The notes below the pieces were generated by a model, which ran no database searches, had not been told where the DNA came from, and saw nothing but the letters and a program-made list of their open reading frames with translations. Position numbers and translations under genes: made by a program. This document shows, in pieces, positions 48,272 through 60,500 of a stretch of 64,000 bases of DNA. Origin of the DNA: Megachile rotundata (taxonomy: Eukaryota; Arthropoda; Insecta; Hymenoptera; Megachilidae); assembly GCF_050947335.1 (NCBI RefSeq), contig NC_134983.1:2232001-2296000 (forward strand). Direction: 5' to 3'. The number at the start of each line of letters is the position of its first letter. Positions within the stretch are counted from its first letter, which is position 1.

Positions 48272-51200
48272 GTAAAGCAATTTTGTGAAACGTGGATGAA
48301 TTGTTTTTTACAGTGTAACACATCCGGTTTTGATGGTCGACGTAATTTTTTATTTAAAAATTTCAGTCAGTAAATCCAAAGAAAAATAATTGAAATGTTA
48401 GAAATTATACTATAGAATTTTTTAATGAAATTATTAATGTACAACGTAAGTTTAAGTCAATCGTGTTTTTTTATGTGGTAGTGAAATATTAAAAATGCGA
48501 TATCGCGTATCTAGTATTCACGTTGTCGAGTTAATGTCAGTGAAATCGTTCACTTTTATTCTAGATTTTAGATAGCGTTTAGAAATAAACATTGAGTTTT
48601 AACCGTTCTGATTGATAATCAGATACAAATATTTCTCAGTGTTGGTATGAAAATAAATGTCATTGCTAATAATAACATAATATAATTTATCCATTTTTAT
48701 TTAATAAATTCATTAAATTTACAAATAGAATATGTTTGAATAAAAATTTATATAATTATTGACATAATATGCAAATAGGCTATTTACGTTAGTAATATTT
48801 TGTGTTTTTTACTATGTTTTCTATTTTTATTTTATAATGTTAATAAAATTTTTTATGAAAATATTTTAAAACAACAATGCTTACTGTATTGTATTCGATA
48901 TTTTTACATAACAATTAAATTTTCATATGTAAATAGGGGCTAGATTCAGATGAGCTTGTAATCATTTTTCAAATTGTTTTTCTACAATGAGGAATTTACT
49001 AATTATTTGAAGTCTTCATATTAAAAGATTCACCCAATGCTATAATTTGTGATTGTATCTTTTGTATAAAATAATATTTTATAATATTGGTCTGATGAGT
49101 TTTCAGTGCGGCGGGTTGGTAACCGCCTGGATCGATGGCGATATGGAATCATTTTTAGAAGGTTTTGCACCTTTTGTCATCAGTTTGATGTGTCTTGCTA
49201 AGTTTATAAATTTTGTATATAATCACGATCAGGTACAGACGCTTTTAAAAGTATAGACACTTTTACCGGTGTGCGTATCTATTCATACATTGTATTTTAT
49301 ATTAAAACTAAATACATTGTTCAATGCAGATGAAACGCTTACTGGATATAATGCAAGAAGATTGGAAAATATATAAAGAAGTGAAAAATGAATACAACAT
49401 TATTTGCGAGCAATATGCGGCAGGAAATAGAATCGTTACTAATTTTGCAGGTAAGATTGTTTTAAAAATGTTGTTATTACAGTCAATCGAAGTACACATG
49501 TCAATACCATTGCAACTGAAGTAAATATATTATATATCATACTTATTGTATGTATATTAAATAAAATATAATATATTTAATATAATTATATAATAATATA
49601 TATATAATTATATATATAATTATATAATAATATATATATATAATTATATATATAATTATATAATAATATATTTAATATAATTATATTAATATAAATATAT
49701 TAACGTTGTTTATAATAGAAGTAAATAAGTTAATATTGATCGTAACTAAAATATATTAATATTGATTGTAACTGAGGTAAAGGCGCTAGTATTATCACGT
49801 TAATGTGACAATGTCTTAATGAGATAATACATTAACAGGTTACTACATGAATTTGTTGATACATTAATACATAACAAATTTGTACGTTACCATGTTACCT
49901 TAATAGGTAAATATATACATATATATATTTGTATTATTGTTCGTTAATGTATTAACAGATTAATGAGTTGATATGTTCATGTTCACGTTTATGCTTATGT
50001 ATTAGATTAATAGTAATACATCAATTAATAAGAATCGAAGTAAAGGTAGTCTTGAAATAACACTAATTTATTAAAAAGAATACACAAATAAAATATAAAG
50101 GAACAAAAAAATATTCAAGTGGAATTAGAAAAAACAGCAGAACATAAAACTATAATGCTCTGAATTAAAAAAAAACACAAAATAAACTTTAATTTCAAAT
50201 GGATGCATGTTTCCATTTTTTGCGCGTTCAAAGGAACGCATCGTAACAGAACAACGAACCGGAAGAAGACAAGTGGCGCCACCACTAGTCCTTTTTCACA
50301 TTAAACACTGCCCATATTCGAAAATTGCCTTAAATTTAATATAGTTTAGCAGATAGTAACACCGATACGATAACATATTAGTCCAGATAAGTGTTAAGTG
50401 CATTAAAATGATTAATTAAAATATTATTTTCTTCCTATAATAATTCTTTTTCTTGCATATTATCCTTTTCAATGAAAACTGTTTCGACATTTCATTTTTC
50501 AACAGATTGTGCATAGGATGTGTCACGCTATTAGGACAAGTCATATCTCAAATTTGATAAGAGATACTATAAAAGTGTCGAGGAAAAAGTTAAATAGTAT
50601 AATGATGTCTACTTTTCGATAACTTGATTTTCTTCACGAACACAACAGTGTACTAAAAAAAAAAGCTGCATATTTATCCACTATTTTTAAAGAAATGAAA
50701 AATGGAATATCCCAATAATCTTAGCTGAATGTTCCTGCTTTAATCGATAGTTGAAAAGAAGCAAAACATACTCATTGTTAACTAGAGGGTTCACAGACCA
50801 GGCGCCTCACGCGCATTTGAATGTGTATTTAAGGTTTAGAGTACCTACTATAAACATATACGTAGGTAGAATAAAAAGGCGATGCACAGTGGCGAAAAAC
50901 GTCGAAAACGTGGACAAAAGTAAAAAAATGAAAATCGCAATTCCTGAAATCCGCTTAACGGAATTAGTTTATAAGGAATCTGTGCATATTGTTTTCACAG
51001 TTTTAATGACTTTATTACTACCATTTCGAAGATATGAGCCTCCAAAGTTGAACATTTTTTAAAGTCAATTTTTCCGGTTAAAGTTTAACATAATGCTGTT
51101 CATTATTTTTTAAATATTATGTTCATCCACTATTATCGGCTGTTTATATGATACTTTGACATTATAATTATGTAAGTTGCACAACAAAATGTTTATTTTT

Positions 51201-51542
51201 AACACTGATATGGAAAGACATATAAACCATAGTCATATTTAATGTTTGTGTAAGGTAAAAGTTGTGATCTTCACCTCGGTTCACCTACCAAATAGGCTTA
51301 AATGAAAGCTGGAAGCTTCCCCAACAAAAATCTGTAACGATATCTTGCGGTAATTTGCGGTTTTCTGAGTTATTCACATTTATGTTCACGCGCGTGCCCT
51401 ATTACCATACGTGACAACAGCAGTTTCGGACGTTTTTCAAATATGTCGTCGCTGACCTTTGCAAAATGTCTTGTTTTGTAGGTGAGATTTCAATATCCAC
51501 ACCCATATATATATAAATATCTAATATATATGTTTAAATATG

Positions 51543-51581
<39 letters not shown>

Positions 51582-54500
51582 ATATTAGATATTATATAGA
51601 TATTACATAGATATTACATATTAGATATTTAAACATTGTTAAAAAATTTAAAAAATAAAATTTATTTGCAATTTTTGATAATAAAAAATGAATTTGCTAA
51701 TGAAAAAAATATTATTATGATAGTTCAAACATTCAAGCTTAAAATGCAAAAAGATTTAATTAATTTCGATAAATAGTTTTCGAGATAAAAATTCATACGT
51801 ACTAGTTAACTAACCGTATTAGTTAACTAAGAAATTAAAATTCGATTTTTAACACAAAAAATTAATTTGTAACACTAATATAATCATTTTATCTAAAAAC
51901 ATTTGAATAATTTATCTCAGAATCGAAGATATTAGTTTTGTCCACGTTTTCGCCGTTTTTCGCCACTGTGCGATGTAGAGATTTTAAAGTCGTTCCAAAT
52001 GAGTAAACATGTTTTAATCTACCGATACCAAACATGACTATCGTTGATTTGACGACGACTGGCGTTAATGACGACAACGTCAACAATAGGTTATTGACGT
52101 CAATAATAATTTATACAGTTTTTAACGTGGATTCAGTCAACGCTATGTGTTAAAAATGATCGAAAACGATATGAAAACACGAGTTTTTGTCGATTCGACA
52201 GCAATCGGCATGATGACAGAATCTTGTTGTCAAACTGCAAACAAAATCTATACAGCTTTTGGGTAGGGTCGCACGGGAAAACTCTTAAAAGTTAAACGAT
52301 ACAAAATTGTGGTCTGTAGCGTTGGCCTACCTGAACTAAGCACCCGACTTTTAAAAATTTTATTTCTTTCAATTGTATCGTGTTTATCATCGTTTGTACC
52401 CGTTTGTACCGCCTTTACTTTCGTTTGTACCTCAAAGGGTTCGTTTGTACCGGCCTTTGAAAAAATCCCCTAGAGGTAACTTCGTCAATTTTGGGAGTTT
52501 TTTAAATCTTCTTGGTGGTGCTGTTTCCTATTCGTTTGTAGCCGTTTGTACCACTTTTACTTTCATATATTTATTTGTAATTTCAAATGTTGTACGTATA
52601 TCGATGACTAAATATAACTCAAATTACATCCTGTTTGGTGTCATTTTCATCAGAAATACGAGGCAAATACGATGGTAAAAGTTCCATTGATGAAAAACCA
52701 AAAATAAAGAATTTTGATTTTTGAATTTAAAAGACAGAACACGCGCGATTCTTGCATATTTGCCGAACGCTTCAACCGTCTGCCTCTCTTTCTTTTCCAT
52801 TCGCCTTCCGTTTTTATGTTAAAAACTTTATTCACTCGTTACACATGCAATTGTTAATGTAATTATACCATGTTTGGTGTCATTTTAATCAGGAAAGCTA
52901 GATAAATACGACAGTAAGAATTTCATGAAAAGTTAGTAATTAATAAGAAAATTGCAATCTTTTTCTTTTCTTGCATTAGTATGTGTCTCACCGACATTTG
53001 ATTCTCGTTGTTTCGGCGACTGAATGTGATTTATTCTTGACTGATTCCGAGGAGAATCCCTCCAGTAGTGGGGATAAAATTTTTACTCTTACGTTAGAGA
53101 TCTTTTTCACATTTACGGAGAGAATAGTGTACAGTATTGATTCGTAATAAGCAATTCGCTCGGGTCTGGCGAGTTGCTTGTTACGAATCACGTATACTAT
53201 TTGGCTTGCCTATGTTCCCGAGCGCGACGACGCGACGTTAGCGGTAAACTATAAAGTAATCGGTCGAGCAGAGATGTTATTCTTTAGACAAGGACAGAAC
53301 ATAACATTCTTTCCCTTTTTAATACAAGTAAAATTTTGAGAATGGAACATGTCTATGTATAATATACCGGATTCGTAACAAGCAACTGGTCAAACCCGAG
53401 CGAGTGGCTTATTACGAATCAATGTAGAATTAGATGAATGGACGACAAGATCGCTATGCATCAGAGTGAGAAAACAATATATATGTTCTGTCCTCTTTCC
53501 ACTAAACTGTTCAGTCGACCGTGAAAATTTATGACTTCTTCGGTTTCGCGGATTCTCATTCTTTCTCGGATTTCTCACTCAGCGGCCGACTTTAAACAAA
53601 GAAGAGGGGATAGAAATTTGCTTGTCACGAATCACAAAACTGTTGCTTGTTACGAATCAATACTGTATAATGATTAGAGGTTGATGCATTTTTTTGGAAA
53701 ATCGTCAAAGTGCAGATCCATAACTTTTTGTTTAGGTTATGGAAATGATGTAGTCAATGAAGAAGTATACAAAATATAAACGAAACGTGATGTGATTAGA
53801 AACGTTTTAATATTTTTAATTCGTTGTTAAATTAATAATATAATTTACACGTTAATTTAATTGCCATATTTTATTGATTTATATGAACGGAGCGATCATG
53901 ACCATCGCACCAGCCACCTCCTTAATCTTCTTTATACAGTAATTTAATTCACAGTGTAATGTAGGTTGGAACCTAAAACTTACACTGTGCAAACAGCAGA
54001 TATGAAAATCGAAATTCGACAGCTCTCTATTACCCGCGTCGCCGGCTCGCCAAACTAACAGAAAAATCCGGCGAGACATTTAAATGCTTGTCGATGTTTT
54101 AACAGACTTTCCAGAAGTAATACAGGAATTGATTCGGAAGAACGGTGGGGGGGGGGGGGGCGCACATTGCGAAGTGAAAATTCATTCGCTGTTTTTAAGC
54201 CGGTCTGTGGGGAATTTGTATTCTTCGTTGCAAAGTCAAAAATCACTTACGGATCCTGAATCAACATATTAGAGCAATCCGTTTTTTAATGAATGATAAA
54301 TATTATCCAAATTATACCATGTTTAATTGAAAAACCCTCACAAAAATGTTACACAAGTTAGTAGTCAAAAAATGTAAAAATTAAAAAATTATATTTCTAT
54401 ATTACGAACATTTATTTATATCAGAAACATTTATAATTTTTCCATAAATTAGGAAAAATTATATTGCTATATCAGCTTGCGTCAAAGGCAAAGCGGTGAA

Positions 54501-57500
54501 TACAGTGTTGCATTTGATTGACTCGAGCGAGACTAACATAGGCGAAGCAATAACGCAAGGCATAGGCGCAGAAAGAGATGTCTTGCGTACTGTGGGAGGA
54601 AAACAAGAGCAGCACTCTGAGACGAATTACTGTATGTAGTACACTATTTTCTCCATAGATATAAAAATTTCGAGTCTGAAATTTCACAATTATAGAATAG
54701 GTATTGCATTTTTTATAGTGTACCGAACGTAGATAATTTTTAGAAAAAAAATACACCGACTTCGAAATGCACTAAAAAGTATAAAATAATTTCTATGTCC
54801 TAATGAAGTAATTTCTATTTCATTTAATCATACAATTACGTAACAGACATGAATGAAACCTATTTACTCGTTAGGTATTATATTAAATACATTTCAACCT
54901 TTTCGGAGGCGGCGCAAAATTAAAAGATTATTTTGGATATGTTATTTAATTTTGCGCCGCCTCCGAAAAGGTTGAAATGTATTTAATATAATACCTAACG
55001 AGTAAATAGGTTTCATTCATATCTGTTACGTAATTGTATGATTGAATGAAATAGAAATTACTTCATTAGGACATAGAAATTATTTTATACTTTTTAGTGC
55101 ATTTCGAAGTCGGTGTATTTTTTTTCTAAAAATTATTTTATTTCATGCTTTTTATCGGCCGGCAAGACGTGTTTGTAGAAACAGTAGAAAATCGGCGACT
55201 GCGTGTTGACTCATACACCACCAGAGACACGGAGTCATACGTAGTGTTCAATATATTAGTAACAATAGTTTTTCGCTAATAACTCGAAAACTAAAGCTTC
55301 CCCTTAATTGTGGATAAGGAAAAAGTTGTCCAGAATCGTGTCCCTGATAACATATTAAAAGGACATCAAAATCGTCCAAAGTTGATTTCAAAACTTTTCA
55401 ACAATTTTTCGCTAATATCTCGAAAACTAAACCTTTCCGCGAAATTTGTATATGAACAAAATTGTTCAGAATCATGTCCGTGATAAGATATTAAAAGCGC
55501 ACTAAAATCGAGAAAACTTTATTTCAAAAGTTGCCGGTTTTTTTTGCAATAACAATACTTTGCAATTAAAAAATGAAAAATTTTTTGATAATGGTACCAA
55601 TGGGAAGTCAGAACCTAACAGATGCAAAAGGTTTATAAAGGTTTTTTTTTACAAAAAAAAAAAAAAAATACTGATCGAATTGAGTAACCTCCTCCTTTTT
55701 CGAAGTCGGTTAAAAAGAATAGCGATACAAAAAATGTGTGCAGCCTTCTAAATTAAAAAGTTATAATTCTATGTTTTCGGTTTTTCGTAAATGACACTTT
55801 TACTATCGCATTCGTTTCGTTTCTCTCATGAAAATAATACCACACACGATATAATTACAATCATAATTACTTGTGTAGCGAGTCGTTAGGAGCAATTCGT
55901 AACTCTGTCGTATACGTAAATTTAGTCTTAAGTATAAAAGTCCGATTTATAGTTTACCAGAGAAGTAATTATGATTAGAATTTATTGTGTTTGGTGTCAT
56001 TTCAAACAAGAAAGTTCCATAAAATTCCCATCAAACTTATAAAAATAAAAGTTCTATAATAAAATAATAAGAAATAACAGAATTGCGATATTTTCTCTTG
56101 CTTGCATTATTATGTGTCTCACCGATACTCGATGTTCGTCGGCTCTGTAAACGATCGTATGTATCCTTTGATTGTTTATTAATTTTTACTCTTACGGCAA
56201 AGATGTTTCTCATATTTACGAACACCATACTGTATATGTACAATGTCGCAGTTAACCCTACGGTATTTTTTGAACAGTCGGTATAGACGAACCCTTTGAA
56301 GTACAAACGAAAGTAAAGGTGGTACAAACCTCTACAGGTAAATAGGAAACAGCACCCGCAAGAAGATTTAAAAAATTCCCAAAATTGACGAAGTTACCTC
56401 TAGGGTATTTTTTTCAAAACGCGGTACAAACGAACCTTTTGAGGTACAAACGAAAGTAAAGGTGGCACAAACGGCTACAAACGAATAGGAAACAGCACCA
56501 CCAAGAAGATTTAAAAAACTCCCAAAATTGACGAAGTTACCTCTAGGGGATTTTTTCAAAGGCCGGTACAAACGAACCCTTTGAGGTACAAACAAAAGTA
56601 AAGGTGGTACAAACGGGTACAAACGATGCTAAACACGATACAATTGAAAGAAATAAAATTTTTGAAAGTCGGGTGCCAGGTTCAGGTAGGTGTAGCATGG
56701 TACAAACAGACAAACAAATAAATGTAGACCGAGTCGTTCCAAGAGAAAACAATTGAAACAAAATTATAATAGGCGAAAGAACAAGTTGTAAGATGTTTGG
56801 CGTATACAAAACTAACGTTTATTTTGTGACAGCTTTTTTATTTGGAGTAATAACACCGTTCGCCGCAACAACCTGTATACTGAATATAGCCGACGCTGTG
56901 GGATTTTACAACCTTTCTGGAGAACGGCCGTTAACTTTTCGTATTGAACATTTCGTGGACGTGGACAAATATTATTATCCACTTATGGTACACTCGTACT
57001 TTGGTACAGTGGCATTTACTGCAGTTGTAGTAGCTGTCGATTCGATAATAATTATTTTCGTGATACACGAGTGTGGACTTTGTGAAATTCTCAGGTAAGT
57101 GTCCAGTTATGAGTGGAAATTCTTATATTAGATCATCTCATTCAAACCTGTGCTGCGTGTTAAAACAATGTCGTATAACGAATAAAATAATTTTAAGAAA
57201 AAAAATACGCCGACTTCGAAATGCACTAAAAAGTATAAAATAATTTCTATTTCCTAATGAAGTAATTTCTATTTCATTCAATCATACAATTACGTAACAG
57301 ATATGAATGAAACCTATTTACTCGTTAGGTAGCATATTAAATGCATTTCAACCTTTTCGGAGGCGGCGCAAAATTAAGAATACCTCAGTATTTTCGCCTC
57401 CGAAAAGGTTGAAATGCATTTAATATGCTACCTAATGAGTAAATAGGTTTCATTCATATCTGTTACGTAATTGTATGATTGAATGAAATAGAAATTACTT

Positions 57501-60500
57501 CATTAGGAAATAGAAATTATTTTATACTTTTTAGTGCATTTCGAAGTCGGCGTATTTTTTTTCTTAAAATTATTTTATTTCACGCTTTTTAGTGGAATGG
57601 GGAGAATTGTATAGGATACTGTGAGACATTTCTTACATAACAATACCAAAGAATAGGATTTTGCATTAACAATAGTTATTATACATGTATACTGATTTTC
57701 GGCTGACAAGACGTGTTTGTAGAAATAGTAGAAAATCGGCGACTGCATGTTGACTCATACACCACCAGAGACACGAAGGCGTACGCAGAATTCGATATAT
57801 TAGTAACAATAGTTTTTCGCTAGTAACTCAAAAACTAAAGCTTCCCCTTAATTGCGGATAAGGAAAAAGTTGTTCAGAATCGTGCCCCTGATAACATATT
57901 AAAACGACATTAATATCGTCCAAAGTTGATTTCAAAAATTTTCAAAAATTTTTCACTAATATCTCGAAAACTAAAGCTTTCCGTGAAATTTGTATATGAA
58001 CAAAATTGTTCAGAATCATGTCCGTGATAAGATATTAAAAGCGCACTAAAATCGAGAAAAGTTTATTTCAAAAGTTGCCGGTTTTTTTGCAATAACAACA
58101 CTTTGCAATTAAAAAATGAAAAATTTTTTAATAATGGTACCAATGGGGAGTCAGAACCTACCAGATGCAAAAGGTTTCATTCCGATCGGTGCATCCAGCT
58201 AGGCGTAATCGGCGGGCACACATAGAAAATAATAATAATAATAATAAAAAAAAAAAAAAAAATATATATATACTGATCGAATTGAGTAACCTCCTCCTTT
58301 TTCGAAGTCGGTTAAAAAGAGCAGTGCAATACTGATGATACTGTTACGAGCCGGAGGGGTCATAGCCGCGTGGCTGGGGGCTGTATTTTGGTCAAGGTAG
58401 TGTTACTAGGCTAACTCAGGTTTGTTAATCAACCTGAGCGCCAGAGGAAAGTAGACGCGGGGACGAACCGACGTAAGGCTAACGCCGGGAGCCCCGGGAG
58501 GTTGGCTATGGTGAACGAACCGACGTATGGCTAACGCCGGGTGTCACAGGAAAGGTCAAGACGCGAGAACGAACCAACGTATGGCTAACGCCGGGAGCCT
58601 CAGAAAAATGATATGTGAACAAACCGACGCGTCGGGTGTCACAGGAAATGTTAGTATTTTGTGCTCGTAACAAAGATATGCCAGTATACCTCGAGCGGCT
58701 AAGATATACCGACTGGTGGGTTTATTAGGACTTTGGTTATAATTGACAAAGGCAAAAATTAAGTTTAAAAATAAAAGTTGACAATATATTCTTTTCCCAA
58801 AACCGGAATTACAAATGGTTATGTGTATTTGTCGGTTAAGGTGATTTTTACAAGAAATGTTCTTGACTTGATTTTACTTGAGTTTAAAATGTTTCGACTC
58901 CGACAAAGCGAGAATCTAATCCTGCCTAGTTTTAACGGAAAACAAGCGAAACGGGGACCCGAAAGTACTTTTAGAAAAAATGCCTAACAGTAAACTGTAC
59001 GTACTGTATGGTTTTCAAAAGTTGCTCGAAGGGGACTCTAACCCGATCTTGCTCAAAAGTGACTTAGTTTTAATTCAACGTGAATGACTAACTAAACTCT
59101 GACAGAGGTTCCTCGTTAGTCCACGTTCGAGAATTAACTGGGTCCACGGACAGAGGTTCCGTATTAGATGAAGTTCACGAATTAAATGGGTCCGAGGCGT
59201 CTTCTCCACAACCCTATTTATACTTAAAAATGGGTAGAAAACGAGTAGTGGTGGAGACGGTGGGAACGAATCAACGCGACGTTTTCGTCTAACGAATTTT
59301 CATCGCGTTGGTCCGAAGACGTTAGATGTTCTCGAGCGAAGCCTAATAAGGAAACCCTGGTAACTGGGAAAGCTAGGCAAGACTAAACTCTCGCTCCGCG
59401 GTGGTCTTCGACTATTCTCGAATATTAATCTCCAAAGAATAAAAATCATCGGCGTACGTAACAATAGAAGGCATTCCATACGGAAGTGGGTACTTTTTGA
59501 AGCACTATGTTTGATATTCTAGAGATTTTTATTTCTTTATTTTTATATTTTTGTTTCTTTTTCCTTTAGGGGCCGTCTATAATACAATATGCCAGTAACC
59601 TGTACGAGTAGCATTGCTAGTAGGTAATCAAATTTTTGCATTTCTAGTTCTTCCTGTATCAGGTTTGTGTTAGAAAAAGAAGACAAGAATAGAAAGAAAC
59701 CGTTTTCTTTCTAATGATAGGCCTAGTACAGGTATAGTAGAAAACACAATAAAATAATTTTAAGAGAAAAAATACGCCTACTTCGAAATGCACTAAAAAG
59801 TATAAAATAATTTCTATTTCCTAATGAAGTAATTTCTATTTCATTCAATCATACAATTACGTAACAGATATGAATGAAACCTATTTACTTGTTAGGTAGT
59901 ATATTAAATACATTTCAACCTTTTCGGAGGAGGCGCATAATTAAAAATACCTCAGTAAACGTTGCTGCCAATAACTAGTTGATTGTGAAGGAATACGAAC
60001 CATTACAGATATATCTGGTAATATACGTAAATGTAACGACTACATCTTCATTTCGCAACGTTTCTGATATAAATGAAATTGAATCAACTTCGTTCGCATG
60101 TGGAAGCCATGGATCTAAGAACCTATAAACGGAGCCCACGAAGCGGGAATTACCAAATTTGCGGCAGATGGGTTCTATCTTTATAGAATATGCGGTGATC
60201 GAATCTTTCCGTCGCATACTCTATGAATCTAGATAGACCATAGTTACATTCTATACGCACTAACACCTACTTCGCGGTGTGCTGTCGAGTTGTATGTATA
60301 GAAAAAAAAATAGTTATACAAGCTTTGCCTATGTTCGGCTGTCCAAAGGTTGACATGTTCAAGAAAATCTTTTAATTTTGCGCCGCATCCGAAAAGGTTG
60401 AAATGTATTATATACTACCTAACGAGTAAATAGGTTTCATTCATATTTGTTACGTAATTGTATGATTGAATGAAATAGAAATTACTTCATTAGGAAATAG

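Noticed and set aside
53879..54272. Overlapping short frames on both strands around the G14 run
   Set aside because: No domain, no splice context, homopolymer in the middle.
56368..56809. Repetitive frames with LFVPQRVRLYRPLKKSP
   Set aside because: Product of the 143-bp tandem unit of element E (not a multiple of three); also seen at 52373 in E1.
58462..58660. CRISPR-like array of about 52-bp units
   Set aside because: Units are contiguous tandem copies without unique spacers, inside an LTR of an insect genome.
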